Of a stretch of 64,000 nt of DNA, positions 34,098 through 45,346 are shown piece after piece. A program made the translations under genes and the position numbers. The notes beneath the pieces are model-generated. The model was not told the origin of the DNA. It did not search any database and saw only the letters and a list, made by a program, of their open reading frames with translations. The DNA lies in contig NW_003314266.1 in NCBI RefSeq assembly GCF_000143415.4, forward strand, positions 3,666,398 to 3,730,397, read 5' to 3'. Each line of letters starts with the position of its first letter. Position 1 is the stretch's first letter. The stretch is from Selaginella moellendorffii (taxonomy: Eukaryota; Streptophyta; Lycopodiopsida; Selaginellales; Selaginellaceae).

Positions 34098-35529
34098 ATG
34101 GACAGCGATCTATGCTTGCAATTGCGAGCCGCTTTGCTGCGCCATCAAATCCCTCTCGAGCCAGTCCAGGCTCAAATCTCTTCCCAGCAGCATCACTCCC
34201 TCTTTGATCGCTCGCGGCTCGACTATCTCACCAGAATTCTGGAAGAAAACGATGAGGAGCTCCTCCTCCAGCTGCCACAACAACAGCAAACCTCTTACCA
34301 GGTACTGCTCCGCGAGCTCACGGAATGTCTCTCCCCCAATTCTTGTGCTAGAAGTTCCTTGTCAATGGACACCGCCTCTCCTCCTCATTCTCTCTCGCGC
34401 ACCTCCACCGTCTCCTTCCACAGCTTGCTCATGGACTGCGCCCGAGCCGTGGCTGCCAACAATTCCACCGAAGTCAATGAGCTCGTGAGAGAGATCATAA
34501 CTTTAGCCTCACATCAGTCGCGTCCGGTGGAGAAGGCCGCGCTCTACTTCACCAACGCGTTCGTCGCGAGGCTGGCCGGGTGTGGAGCTCGGATGTACGC
34601 CGCGATGCGCCAGGACGTGACGAGGATGCAGAGTATCTCCATCCGGATGAATCTTCCCAGCCTCCGGGCCACGGAGCGCTTCGCCAACCAGATGATCCTC
34701 GATGCCTGCCGTGGTGCCAAGCGTGTCCATATCGTCGACTATGGGATCCTCTACGGCGACCAGTGGCCGTCTCTCATCAAGGCGCTGTCCGAGAGAGCCG
34801 AGGGGCCGCCACTGTTCAAGATCACAGGCATTGACTTCCCGTCCCTTGTCAACCTCGAGAAAACTGGAAACCGGCTGGTCGACTACGCAGAGTCGTGTGG
34901 GATGCACCTCGAGTTCCACTCCATCGCCACCGCGGCGTGGGAGTCAGCGCAGCCGAGATACCATCTCTTCAGCGAGCTTCTCTTCGTCAACTGCCAGCTG
35001 AGGATGCGGCACATCCGCGAGGACGGGATCATCGACAGCCCCCGGAAGCTCTTCTTCGAGAAGATCCTCAGCTTCAAGCCTGTTATGTTTTCCAGTCCGT
35101 GGTGCACGCTGAGATGGGCTCTCCGTTTTCATCCACCGCTTCGACGGGGCCTGGAGGAGCTTTCTGGCGAGGATGGAGTCGTTCGAGGAGACGATGAAGC
35201 TTGGGTTGATCGACCAGTCGCAGCTCGACTTCATGGATAAGTTCATCGAGAAGTGCGCCATGGGTGTCATTGCCTGTGACGGGCAGAACCGTGTGGAGCG
35301 TATCTCCTCGTACAAAACCTGGGATCGCCTGGCTCGGAAAGGCCAGTTCGGACAGCTTCCAGTCAGCAAACAAGCGCTCGAGATGGTCATGTCCGTTTGG
35401 AGCGGACACGAGAACTTCACGTACGGAATGGACGAGAACTGGCTGCTGCTTGGCTGGAAAGACGCAGTCTTGAATGCTTTGAGCGTCTGGGAGCCCATTG
35501 AGAAGCTACCGCGCTTCAAACACCAGTGA
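34098..35529 (+). pseudogene. LISCL-type GRAS gene with two 1-nt deletions, unit 1
   Basis: The first 330 or so codons match the intact copies in units 2 and 3 (MDSDLCLQLRAALLRHQIPL, RLDYLTRILEENDEE, VHIVDYGILYGDQWPSLIKA, KLFFEKILSFKPVM). A T5 run in units 2 and 3 is T4 here at 35088-35091, and a second T5 run is T4 at 35126-35129. Together they shift the frame by two, so the original frame is never restored and translation stops at 35240. The remaining SAW region is intact in its own frame. Both lesions are homopolymer changes, so sequencing error cannot be excluded. Confidence 0.88.
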
Positions 35530-35806
35530 TCCACCCTGTACCTATATTCTTTCTCTAACTTCTTTGTTCCTGATCGTCCTAAACCTTGGCCACAAATAAC
35601 TGGCAGTTATTTAAGTGCAAACATTGTTTTTGGTGGTGTAAAAATAATGTGATGTTTTTTATTTCATATAATCCCTCCAAAAGCTATACCTACAAAATCA
35701 AATGTCATGCATGTGGGAATCCAGATCCTAAAAGCCTTTTTAATCTAAGTGAAGCTTGCCTGCTTTAAAAACCTAAAAGAATAGTCTTGGCACATCTAAG
35801 GGTTTC

Positions 35807-36022
35807 ATGGCGGCTTGCGATCAGCGTACCGTTTCCATGGGAGGACCTGAATTAGAGGAGCTACGGAACGCTCTCCCTTGTGTTCTTGCAAAGCTCGAGC
35901 TGAGCAACCACGAGCAGCGCCAGTGGCTGCTTGAAAACTCCATTGATTACTCAGGCTGGCTCAGGGAACTGCTAGAATGCAAGACGTGCGGAATGGCACC
36001 ACTTTGTGCGCGGGAATGGTGA
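35807..36022 (+). pseudogene. phosphatase N-terminal fragment joined to unit-2 left end
   Basis: It starts MAACDQRTVSMGG and continues EELRNALPCVLAKLELSNHEQ, as in the other phosphatase copies. It ends at AKT-like CKTCGMAPLCAREW, where the sequence passes into the ACTTTGTGCGCGGGAATGG patch that also lies at 24551. No catalytic part is present. This is the junction of units 1 and 2. Confidence 0.8.
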
Positions 36023-37091
36023 CTTGATACTCCGATTGCCTTTTAGACGTCAATGCCTTGTGTGAAGCTCCGGGGGCTTGTGGTGGTGACGCTCTCCGTG
36101 CGTGCGAGGCTCACGGTCATGGTGGCCACCACAGCCATGCGCGACCACCACCACTGGGAGAAGATAGCGCACTCCAAAGATGGACTGGTGACTATGAAAT
36201 GGGCATCAGGTCATCTGTAGTTGTAGCTTTGAATACATTCTCCCTTCTGGTGTACTAGCGATTTGTAGAAATGGCAGGCCTGATGCTGCTGCTCAGTTTG
36301 ATCGGGGCGAATCATGATCTTGAGTCTTGTTCATGCGCAGCGAAGGTCCCATTGCTAGCCCAGTGCTGAAGATAAATTCTCCATGGCCAATAGTCCTCCA
36401 CTTTGCCAACTTATACTGGGATTTTGTATGGAGAGACGATGATTCAAGCCAACTTGAAGTTTGTGTTGAAGGGGTAGTTTTGACAATAAACATCTCTAAC
36501 GTTTGGAACGGTGACAAGCAAGTTTAGAGCTGGATAGAAAGTTCAGCATTCGAGCTTAGCAATAAGATCGATTTACAACAGCAAGTACGGAGGAAATTGT
36601 AAATAAAATTGAAGTGTCAACCTCATTTTCTTGATTTTCTTTTCATTTTTTCAAATTTTTTTTTCACAGAAAAAGGTTGTTCTAGTTTCCACAGACTATA
36701 CGACTGTGACCAGTAAAACAAAAGCCACTAGGCCTAGTTATATAGAGACGATATTTCAAAGTGTTAATCAGGTAACTGGCGGTTATTTAAATTTTGCATG
36801 AAAAACAATGTTTGCACTTAACAATTGGTGGTGTAAAAATAATGTGCAATCACATCATGTTTTTATTTCATATATTTCACATTTTTTTCCAGGCTAGTAT
36901 TTGTCAACTTTTAGAGTCAAGGTCTTTAATGATACTTCCAAGAAGCATGGTTGCTTTTGCGAGCGACGCAACCGTCAGATTTTGGACTCGATTCTAATCG
37001 TACGACTGTGGCTCGGAGCTGCCTTTTCAGCCGACATTTTCGGACATGGCGATCGCAGTGGTGGAGAGCGAGCTAGGGTTTTGGAGACCAA
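36023..37091. other. upstream region of ABC1K copy 2
   Basis: Homologous to 24573-25567. Against copy 1 it carries an extra AT-rich segment at about 36775-36895, one more member of the recurrent ~120-bp segment. No gene is visible. Confidence 0.6.
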
Positions 37092-40000
37092 ATGGCGTGG
37101 GGGAGCGCTCTGTGGAGGCGCGTCAAGGTGTTCCGGGTAGCATTGCAGGTCTTCTTGGATTACAGGGTGCGTATCTCTTGCTTTTCGAGAGCTTGCGAGT
37201 GATCCACCGGTCGAAAATTTCCAGGCCGCGCGCAAGAAGGCCGCTGGATTGCCCAAGGAGGATCAGAACCTGCTGTGGGATCGCATCCACCACAGGAATG
37301 CCGAGCGCATTTTGGCGGCGATCACCGAATTGGAGGGACTGTGGGTGAAATTTGGGCAGTATTTATCCACTCGAGCGGATGTTCTTCCGGAAGCTTACAT
37401 CTCCATGTTTCGCCAGCTCCAAGACTCACTACCTCCTCGTCCCATTGCCGAGGCAACTTGCTTTCCTCGTGTTTTTTTTTTTTCCTCTCTTTATTGATCC
37501 TTCTCTTTCGCCAGGTATCCGCTACTATAGAAAAGCAACTGGGAAAACCATTGGACGAGCTGTTCTCAGAGTTCGACCGGAAGCCTTTAGCTACTGCCTC
37601 GGTCAGTTTCTTTCGCCTTCGATTCTTTTTTCTTGTCTTAGAACTCAAGCTAACGTATTGCTTTTTCAACACAGATAGCGCAAGTTCATCGGGCGCGCAT
37701 GAAGGACGGCCGTGATGTCGTAGTGAAAGTCCAACATCAAGGCATTAAGGAGTGCGTATTACAGGTTCTACATTTTAACACCTTTTAGAGGTATTTGTAG
37801 CGTAGAGACTTAATTCTCATGCCAGCCATTGATCGGGAGTCGCTTGTCCAGGACTTGTACAATGCACGAGTGATTGTTGAGTGGGTCGCATGGGCGGAGC
37901 CTGATTACGATTTCGGCCCTGTTCTAGACGAATGGTGCAGAGAAGTTCCCCAAGAGTTGAATTTCAACCAGGAAGCGGGTATGGACATTTCCATGCATGC
38001 TTTGTTTTTTATTTCCTTCAACTACTTCTACTTTTCTTCTTCTCCAGAAAACACCAAGAAAGTAGCACACAACCTCAAATCATGGACCAAAGACGGTACC
38101 ATCAGTATCGATCCTGTTGATGTGCTTCTACCTGAAGTCGTTCAGGTTCATGTTAAGCTTCTTGAAATCCAAGCTGCTGTAACTCGAGTTTTGTTGTTTG
38201 TTGTTAACAGTCGGCCGAGAAAGTCCTGATTCTCACGTACATGGATGGAGTTCACATAAATGATGTGGCTGGCCTTGATAGACTAGGCGTGGACAAGCAA
38301 GCTGCTGTCGAAACTATCACCCGGGCATACGCTCACCAGATATACATCGACGGATTTCTTAATGCCGATCCTCATCCTGGCGAGTGAACTGAAACTAATT
38401 CCTAAAATGCTAACATCTTTTCGTGAACAGGGAATTTTCTAATAAGTACTCAACCACCTTTCCGACCAATTTTACTTGACTTCGGGCTCACAAAGTTTAT
38501 CTCAATGCATTTTAGGCAGTCACTGGCGAAGATGCTTCTTTCTGCTGCCGATGTACGTCGAAAACAAAACAATGCGTGCTAATACTGCTTTGTGTAGGGA
38601 GATTATTCTGCTTTGTTGTCCGCATTTTCTGAGATGGGGCTTGTTCTGAAGCTGGACATGCCAGAAGAGGCGATCGAAATCACCAACTTTTTTTTCCGTC
38701 GTTCTTTGCCGGCTGAGGAATCTGTGGTAAGGTTGTTTTACGTATTTGGACTTTGAGAACATTGAAACTTGACAGGCCGAAATGAAAGAGCTCGTCAAAG
38801 ATAACGATAAGCGCATCCAACGTTTAAAATCCAGGATGGACAGTAAAGAGACTCTTCGTACTCCAGTAAGTGGTCATGTTTCGAATATTTAAAGACCAAT
38901 TTCCGTGACGCTTTCAGGTTTCTGCTTTCCCAACTGACGCTGTGTTTTTCATGCGAGTCCTAGGCCTACTAAGAGGTAAAGCTCTTGTGACTTTCAGAAA
39001 GAGTGGAGAGTCATTAGGATGTTGCAGGACTCTCTTCGGTACTCGGTGCGAGAGTGGTTTATCTTGAGATCATGAAGCCATACGCAGAAGCAGTACTATA
39101 TAGGTTTGTACTGTTTCTATTTGCTGTAGTTTGACACGAAATTAATTGCAGTGGCGGTCGCTCTAATGGTGGGAACGAACTACCAATTTTTGATAGTCCA
39201 TTGCATTCTCAGGCTGAGGTCAAGCTCCATCAACTTTTACGTGAGATGCACAAGCAACAACGGATACTTGGTGTTCAAGTAAGTTTTTTCTATACCAGTT
39301 TTAGTTTAGAACAATGTTTTCCAGGTTTGTGCGTACAAGGATGGAAAAGTTATCGTCGATACAGCGGCTGGTTACCTTGGAAAGTATGATCCTCGCCCGG
39401 TGCGTTGTGACAGTTTGTTTCTGGTGTTCTCCGCCACAAAAGGAGTTACGGCGGCCTTGTTACACTGGCTTGCAGATCACGGGTGAGATTTTTGCGGTTA
39501 TGCCACTAAAGCTGACATCATTTGTACTTCGTTTCCTAGAAAACTATCGCTGGCGGAAAAGATTTCCAGCATCTGGCCCGAGTTTGCGGAGAATCACAAG
39601 GACGCTTGCACAGTAATATTAAATCTTAGATTTTCCTTGTGAGTCTCATTTTCTGTATGACAGGTTGCACATGCCTTGAACCATACCTGTGGCCTACAAA
39701 ATGCGCTGTATGATGTGCTAAGCAAGAATCCTCTGGCTATGTGCGATTGGAGTGAGATGCTAAAGCTCATTGCAGCCGCCAAACCAGAATCACCCCCTGG
39801 CCAAGATCAAATGTACCATGGTCGTTCTTTTGGATGGATATGCGGTGGGATAGCTGAGGTACGACGTTTCTTTGACAGGCCTCGTGCAGTTTTACATTTC
39901 TGTTTCTTTACTTGCAGAAAGCAACCGGGAAAACATTCCAACAACTTATCGAAGAAGCGTTTGTTACACCGCTGAAGGTTACTGGCGAGTTTTACGTCGG

Positions 40001-40817
40001 CATTCCTCCTGGTATAATCCAGACATTCTCTAGTCTATGACATGCGTTATAAAACAAACGTTTCTTACTGGCAGGCGTGGAGGAGCGCCTCGCATCGCTC
40101 ACTATGGATCCCGAGGAGCTCAAGAACATACCCGCGGCATCGCATCTCTCGACGCTGCAAGTAGGGTCGACTAGCGATGGCGTCGGACCGGCGTCACTCG
40201 AAGACTTCCTGACAAACGGATCGCCTCTGTCCTTGAGCTCGCTGCCAAGCCTTTTCAACATGCTCTTCATCAGGCGGGCAACCATCCCATCTGCAAACGG
40301 CCACTTCTCGGCCCGGGCACTGGCGCGCTTCTACGCGATGCTTGCAAGTGGTGGACGCGTCCCCCCCGGCACGTCCTCGTCCAAGCCACCTCTCGGCAGC
40401 CACGCTCATCGACCGCACCTGGGAGGATCCTCGAGGAGCTTGTCATCAGACTTGAGTGGGGGCCAGATCCACTTCCAGGAAGAGGAAGACGCACCGGCAA
40501 AGATCTTCACCAGTGGTGACATCCACGACGCGTTTGTAGGGGGCGGGAGGTACAGCGGCCTGGTTGCTAGAGACGGCGAGAAGTTTGGGCTTGGGTTTTG
40601 GAAGCACAAGACTGCTGATACAGGGAGGAAGAAGATGGCATTTGGACACTCTGGGATTGGGGGTTCGTTTGGCTACTGCGACCCCGACAACGATTTCGCG
40701 ATGGTGATCACGGTGACCAAGATGACGTTCGGGCAAGTGTCGGGTGATATCGTACGACTCGTCTGCTCGGAGATCGGGATCCCATGTCCACTGGCGATGG
40801 AGAGGCCTTCCCAGTGA
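37092..40817 (+). CDS. ABC1 kinase fused to a beta-lactamase-like domain, copy 2
   Basis: Same exon plan as copy 1, reading as intact from ATG 37092 to TGA 40815-40817. Kinase motifs (KFGQYLSTR, ATASIAQVHRA, VVVKVQH, LLDFGLTK) and hydrolase motifs (SATKGVTAAL, HTCGLQNAL, FGHSGIGGSFG) are kept. Differences from copy 1 include loss of a few codons after NIPAAS and loss of about 19 codons of a Lys-rich linker after LGGSS. Small changes also follow the DFG motif (KFISMHF for KSISLPF) and the linker near KHKTADTG. All coding indels are in linkers and preserve frame, suggesting both copies are under some constraint. The GC-AG second intron (37453-37454) is shared. Confidence 0.92.
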
Positions 40818-41304
40818 GAGATGGTCCATGTATTAATTGGATCATATAGTAGAAACCTTAAACGTTGCATGGGAAGTAAATCGAGTCAACTTATAAAACG
40901 AAAACAAGTCTTGGCCTTACGGTGGTCAATGCTGATCTATCATGAAAACAACTTCCTCTTCAGCCCTTGACTAGAAAACCACCATCGCTCCAATTAATTT
41001 GTGGTCAAGAATATTTTTTAAAAATATTTCTACGTTTTTAACCCCTAAACCTTAGGCCCACAAATAACAAAAATAATGTGCAATCACATAATGTTTTTAT
41101 TTCATATATTTCACATTTTTTTCCAGGCCGCGTAGAACCTCCTTCCAAATGCCATCATTGCTATACCTACAAAATCAAGTGTTATGTATGCAGCTCTGCT
41201 TCATGTGGGAATGCAGATCAGCTACTCTCCTAAAAGCCTTTTTATTCTGGGTGAAGCTTGCCTGAGGATTTATTCTGTCGCTTTAATAACCTAAAAGAAT
41301 AGTC
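40818..41304. other. spacer between ABC1K copy 2 and phosphatase copy 2
   Basis: ABC1K 3' UTR and the AT-rich upstream region of the phosphatase, with part of the recurrent segment near 41063-41127. No gene is visible. Confidence 0.5.
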
Positions 41305-42185
41305 TTGGCGGCTTGGCGATGGGGCAGAAGCAGCGTACCGTTTCCATGGGAGGACCTGAATCTGCCGTCTATAGAGGAGCTACGGAACGCTCCCCCTTGT
41401 GTTCTTGCAAAGCTCGAGCTAAGCAACCACGAGCAGCGCCAGTGGCTGCTTGAAAACTCTGCCATCATTGGTTACTCAGGCTGGCTCACCTACGGAATGG
41501 TGGTGGAGCACCTCTGCGCAAGGAATACGCTCCTGCCGCCGCAGGGCGCTGTGCTCGAGGGGAGGATGACGGTTGCTCTGGATCTGGATCCTCCACGTCA
41601 ATTCTGCTGCACCGGCGGAGCCAGTGTGATTTCGAGGTGAGAGATAATGGCAGTCGCAAGTGCATCAAGAAGCTACCGCATCTCGACGAGTTTCTTTACG
41701 CCCTGGCGCTGTTTGCCGAGGTTGTGCTCTTCAGCTCGGCCCCCTACGCAGCTCGCGTTGTCAAGCAGCTGGATCCTCGCGGGACTCGCTTCCGGTACGT
41801 TCTTGGCCTCAGTGATTGCACGCTGTGGCACGACACCCGCCTCGGCAAGGAGGTGGTTGTGCTGGTGGACGACGACCCTGGCTTCTTTTGCCAACCTGGG
41901 AGTGGCAACGAGATTGTGATTGGGAAGTTCACTGGGCAGAGGAGCGACGACGAGCTTCTCAAGCGACTTCCTGTGTTGCAGTCTCTGGCACAGCTCGACG
42001 ACGTGAGGCCTGCTGTGCGCACTTATCAGCAGCCTCCAGCACAAGGTAATAATAGTTCACTTGTTCTCGATCTAAAACCTTCAATGGTGTTGGTTTTCTA
42101 CGTAGTTGTGAGAGGTCAAGGGCTGAAGAGGACGTGGCGAATGGCTATAGAGGACAAGTATTCGAGGAAGTTGTTTTCATGTTAA
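41305..42185 (+). pseudogene. FCP1/NIF-type HAD phosphatase, broken copy 2
   Basis: A deletion removed the original ATG (CTTGGCGGCTTGG remains of CTTG...TTTCATGGCGGCTTGG). A second deletion cuts the catalytic loop: LDLDNTLIS becomes LDLDPP, losing the conserved Thr, and shifts the frame. The C-terminal half is open from 41637 (DEFLYALALFAEVVLFSS, PYAARVVKQLDPRGTRFRYVLG, LVDDDPGFFCQPGSGNEIVIG). It also lacks about 13 codons before LVDDDP, and its motif III Asn is changed to Asp. This copy cannot be a normal phosphatase. Confidence 0.85.
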
Positions 42186-42299
42186 GGTTTGGTGAAGTTG
42201 ACGATTAGAATTAGTTGACCAGAACTAAGACTTGTATTCGTTTATAAGTTGACTTAATGCAACGTGGGGTTTCTTATTTGATCCATTTGATGCAGAAGG

Positions 42300-42516
42300 A
42301 AACAAACCCGGAAGCGGGTATATCCAAAAGGTGGCAGCAAGAGACATCATGACCATCGTCGCGTGTGAAGGGCTGGATCGAGTGGACACGTATCGCATCT
42401 GGGATGCTCGGGTGAAGCGAGCAGGCTTCGAAGGGGTGGCAGTGACGGAGGAGATTTACGAGAAAGTGAGTGGCGCCTGCACGAGCAGGAACAAAGAAGT
42501 TAAAGAAAGAATGTAG
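42300..42516 (+). pseudogene. GRAS C-terminal fragment, unit 2
   Basis: The same fragment as at 30872-31086 (GYIQKVAARDIMTIVACEG, RIWDARVKRAGFEG) with a few substitutions. It was already a fragment before the duplication. Confidence 0.85.
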
Positions 42517-42533
42517 CTGGTTACAGGCACAGG

Positions 42534-43788
42534 GTGGATGACTGGTGTTTGAAGCGCGCTAGCTTCTCAATCGGCTTCCAGACGCTCAAAGCATTGAAAC
42601 CTACATCTTTCTCGTCCATTCAGCAAGTCAAGTTCTCGCAAAACGGACATGACCATCTCGAGCGCTGCGGTCCCAGGTTTTGCACGAGGAGATGCGCTCC
42701 ACACGGTTATGTCCATGGCACCTATGGCACACACCTCGATGAACTTATCCATGAAGTCAAGCTGCGACTGGTCGATCAACCCGAGCTTCATCGTCTCCTC
42801 AAACGACTCCAGCCTTGCCAGGAAGCTCCTCCAGGCCCTGTCGAAGCGGTGGATGAAAAACGGAGAGCCCATGTCTGCGTCCACCACGGACTGGAACAAC
42901 ATAACAGGCTTGAAGCTGAGGGTCTTCTCGAAGAAGAGCTTCCGGGGCTGTCGATGATCCCGTCCTCGCAGACGTGCCGCATCCAAAGGATGATATCTCG
43001 GCTGCGCTGACTCCCATGCCACGGTGGCGACGGAGTGCAACTCGAGGTGCATCCCACACGTAGTCGACCAGCCGGTTTTCTCGAGGTTGACACGGGACGG
43101 GAAGTTAATGCCGGTGATCTTGAATAGTGGCAGCCCCTCAGCTCTCTCGGACAGCGCCTTGATGAGCGACGGCCACTGATCGCCATAGAGGACCCCATAG
43201 TCAATTATGTGGACGCGCTTGGCAGGATCATCTGGTTGGTGAAGCGCTCCATGGCCCGGAGGCTGGGAAGATTCATCCGGATGGAGATACTCTGCATCCT
43301 CGTCACGTCCTGGTGCATCGCAGCGTACATCCGAGCTCCACACCCGGACAGCCTTCTCCACTGGACGCAACTGAGGTGAGGCTAAAGTTCTGATCTCTCT
43401 CACGAGCTCATGGACTTGGGTAGAATTGTTGGCAGCCACGGCGGGTGCAGTCCATGAGCCTTAAGCTGTGGAAAGAGACGGTGGAGGTGCGGAGGAAGAG
43501 AGGCGGCGTCCACGGACGAGGTACTGCTAGCACAAGAATTTGGGGAGAGACAAGGAGACAATTTCCGTGAGCTCGCAGAGCAGTACCAGGTAAGAGGTTT
43601 GCTGTTGTTGTGGCAACTTGAGGCTCCAAGCCATCCTTTTCTTCAAGTATTCTGGTGAGATAGTCGAGCCGCGAGCAATCAAAGAGGGACTGCTGCTCCT
43701 GGGAAGAGATTTGAGCCTGGACTGACTCTAGGAGGATTTGATAGCGCACCAAAGCGGCTCGCAGTTGTAAGCATGGATTGCTGTCCAT
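42534..43788 (-). pseudogene. reverse-strand GRAS pseudogene, unit 2
   Basis: It starts MDSNPCLQLRAALVRYQILL at 43788. It shares most lesions with the unit-1 copy but has its own indels: 'DGLEPQVATTTANLL' shows a frameshift inside the Gln-rich run, and a GTTATGTCCATGGCACC segment near 42707 is kept that unit 1 has lost. The GRAS core is readable in parts (VHIIDYGVLYGDQWPSLIKA, LIDQSQLDFMDKFIEVCAIGAMD). Confidence 0.88.
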
Positions 43789-44022
43789 TTGTACAGTAGG
43801 TCGGTAATTTACACTTAATTTTAATGCAACTTTGAATATAGAATAAATGGTGATCTTTCACTAATGTAAATTAAAATCTTTTAATCAAGATTAGTCTTTG
43901 CATCACAGGTGACAAGTGTTTTCTTATTATGAGGATTAGATGGCTATAACAATCAATTTGTGATTGTCAATATGAGGCGTGGAATGGGTGGCACCCGGGG
44001 TCATGGAAAGCCCTAGAATTAG

Positions 44023-45020
44023 TCACTGATGCTTTGATCTCCCGGAGCAAAAACTCTGTGGTCTCGCGATGTCATCAAACTCATCGTCATAACGGCCATC
44101 GTCTTTAGCTAGAAGTAGCAGCAGTGGCAAATAGAGCGTAGGCTTGATCTTCTTCACGCACTCAAGGACGCTGAACCAGGCTTTGTCGCTTATCTGTGAC
44201 GAAGAGGCACACAAGATGAGCATCTCGCTCATCCTCTCTCTCACCAAGCAGCCATTTGCGAATATCTCATAAAAAATCCGAGGTATTCGATTGAAGTCCC
44301 TAGCTTGTGGAGCCTTGATGAGCATCATGTAGAAGGCTGCCTTTGGAAACACGGCCAAGTTCTTGAGCTTGTCACACATGGCCCCGACCTCCACCACCAT
44401 ACCTTTGGTTCATCAAGATCCCGTAAGTCATATGATCTGGCTAATGCTTCTCCTCTTCCATCTCTTGATCAAGCTCTCTGCCCTCTGGATGTTGTCACTC
44501 TCTACACGCACCTTGGGCAACGTGTTGTAGATGAGCTTCCATTTCTTCCGCTTGATGGTGTTGTAGGGCCTGGTGTACATGTCGATGAGGATGCTAAGAG
44601 TTATCTCCGACGGCTCCAAGCCATAGCTTGCCAGCTTGTCAACATCCCTTGGGCGAGCGTGACTTTCCTTGCTCATCCTAGAGTTCCAATCAAAATGTTA
44701 AAGAGAACTTGATCTTGCACTTGCTCCATGTCTGGAAGAGCCGCAAGATCACCTGTTAGTCCCCAACTCTCGAGTAGATGTTTGTGATCACACCAAGTTC
44801 AAGATGAGGGAATTGCCCACCTGGATCTGAACTCGATGGTCCGGGCTTCCAGTTCTTCCGCATTATCTGGTAGAGGTCCATGGTCTATGCCATTCTTCCA
44901 GCCTTCCTGTAGAGGTCGATCATGACACTATATGTAACTCTGTCAGAAGAAACCCCGGTTTCACAAAGCGGCCATGGCATCCTCACGGAACACTTGGAAC
45001 AGCTAACAAAGATGCTGAAA
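44023..45020 (-). pseudogene. reverse-strand PPR pseudogene, unit 2
   Basis: It has the longest open piece of the three copies: MVVEVGAMCDKLKNLAVFPK, then AFYMMLIKAPQARDFNRIPRIF, and a C-terminal tail SFCSGRSKHQ. The upstream piece GLEPSEITLSILIDMYTR lies in an adjacent frame at 44428-44676, separated by stops. P-class PPR proteins bind organelle RNA; this copy is broken. Confidence 0.75.
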
Positions 45021-45346
45021 GTGTAATTGTCCACTCCCTTATATTAAACCCTTGTTTTTAGTAAAGAACTTTACCACTGTGTTGTAATATACATCCACCC
45101 ATACCAAGTATACATCCCCTCTTGCGGACTTTCCACACTTTGTCTTTTATGTCTGTAGCAAAATAAACTAGTCCACCAAATCTTCTCCTCCTTTTCAATT
45201 CTCAATTATATTGTTTAAAGACTTTTTAATCTCAATTAAATTTTTTATTTTACATTGGTGGAAAATGTCAAACATAAACATGATAGCTCTCTCCAAAACT
45301 ACCACTAGTGATAACAGTGTAAATTCTTGACCTGTGGCTATTACAA
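45021..45346. promoter_or_regulatory. spacer before the forward GRAS gene, unit 2
   Basis: AT-rich spacer of about 330 bp, the upstream region of the GRAS gene. It matches 33600-34097 apart from deletions. No gene is visible. Confidence 0.5.

Larger units (their letters stand above)
24551..35529 (+). repeat. tandem segmental duplication, unit 1
   Basis: Order: upstream patch, ABC1K, NIF-type phosphatase pseudogene, GRAS C-terminal fragment, reverse GRAS pseudogene, reverse PPR pseudogene, forward GRAS gene. Matching points in unit 2 are displaced by 11.2-11.5 kb (24551 to 36001, 25568 to 37092, 29369 to 40817, 32578 to 44023, 34098 to 45347). The varying displacement reflects small indels. 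Identity is high even within introns, so the duplication is fairly recent. Confidence 0.95.
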
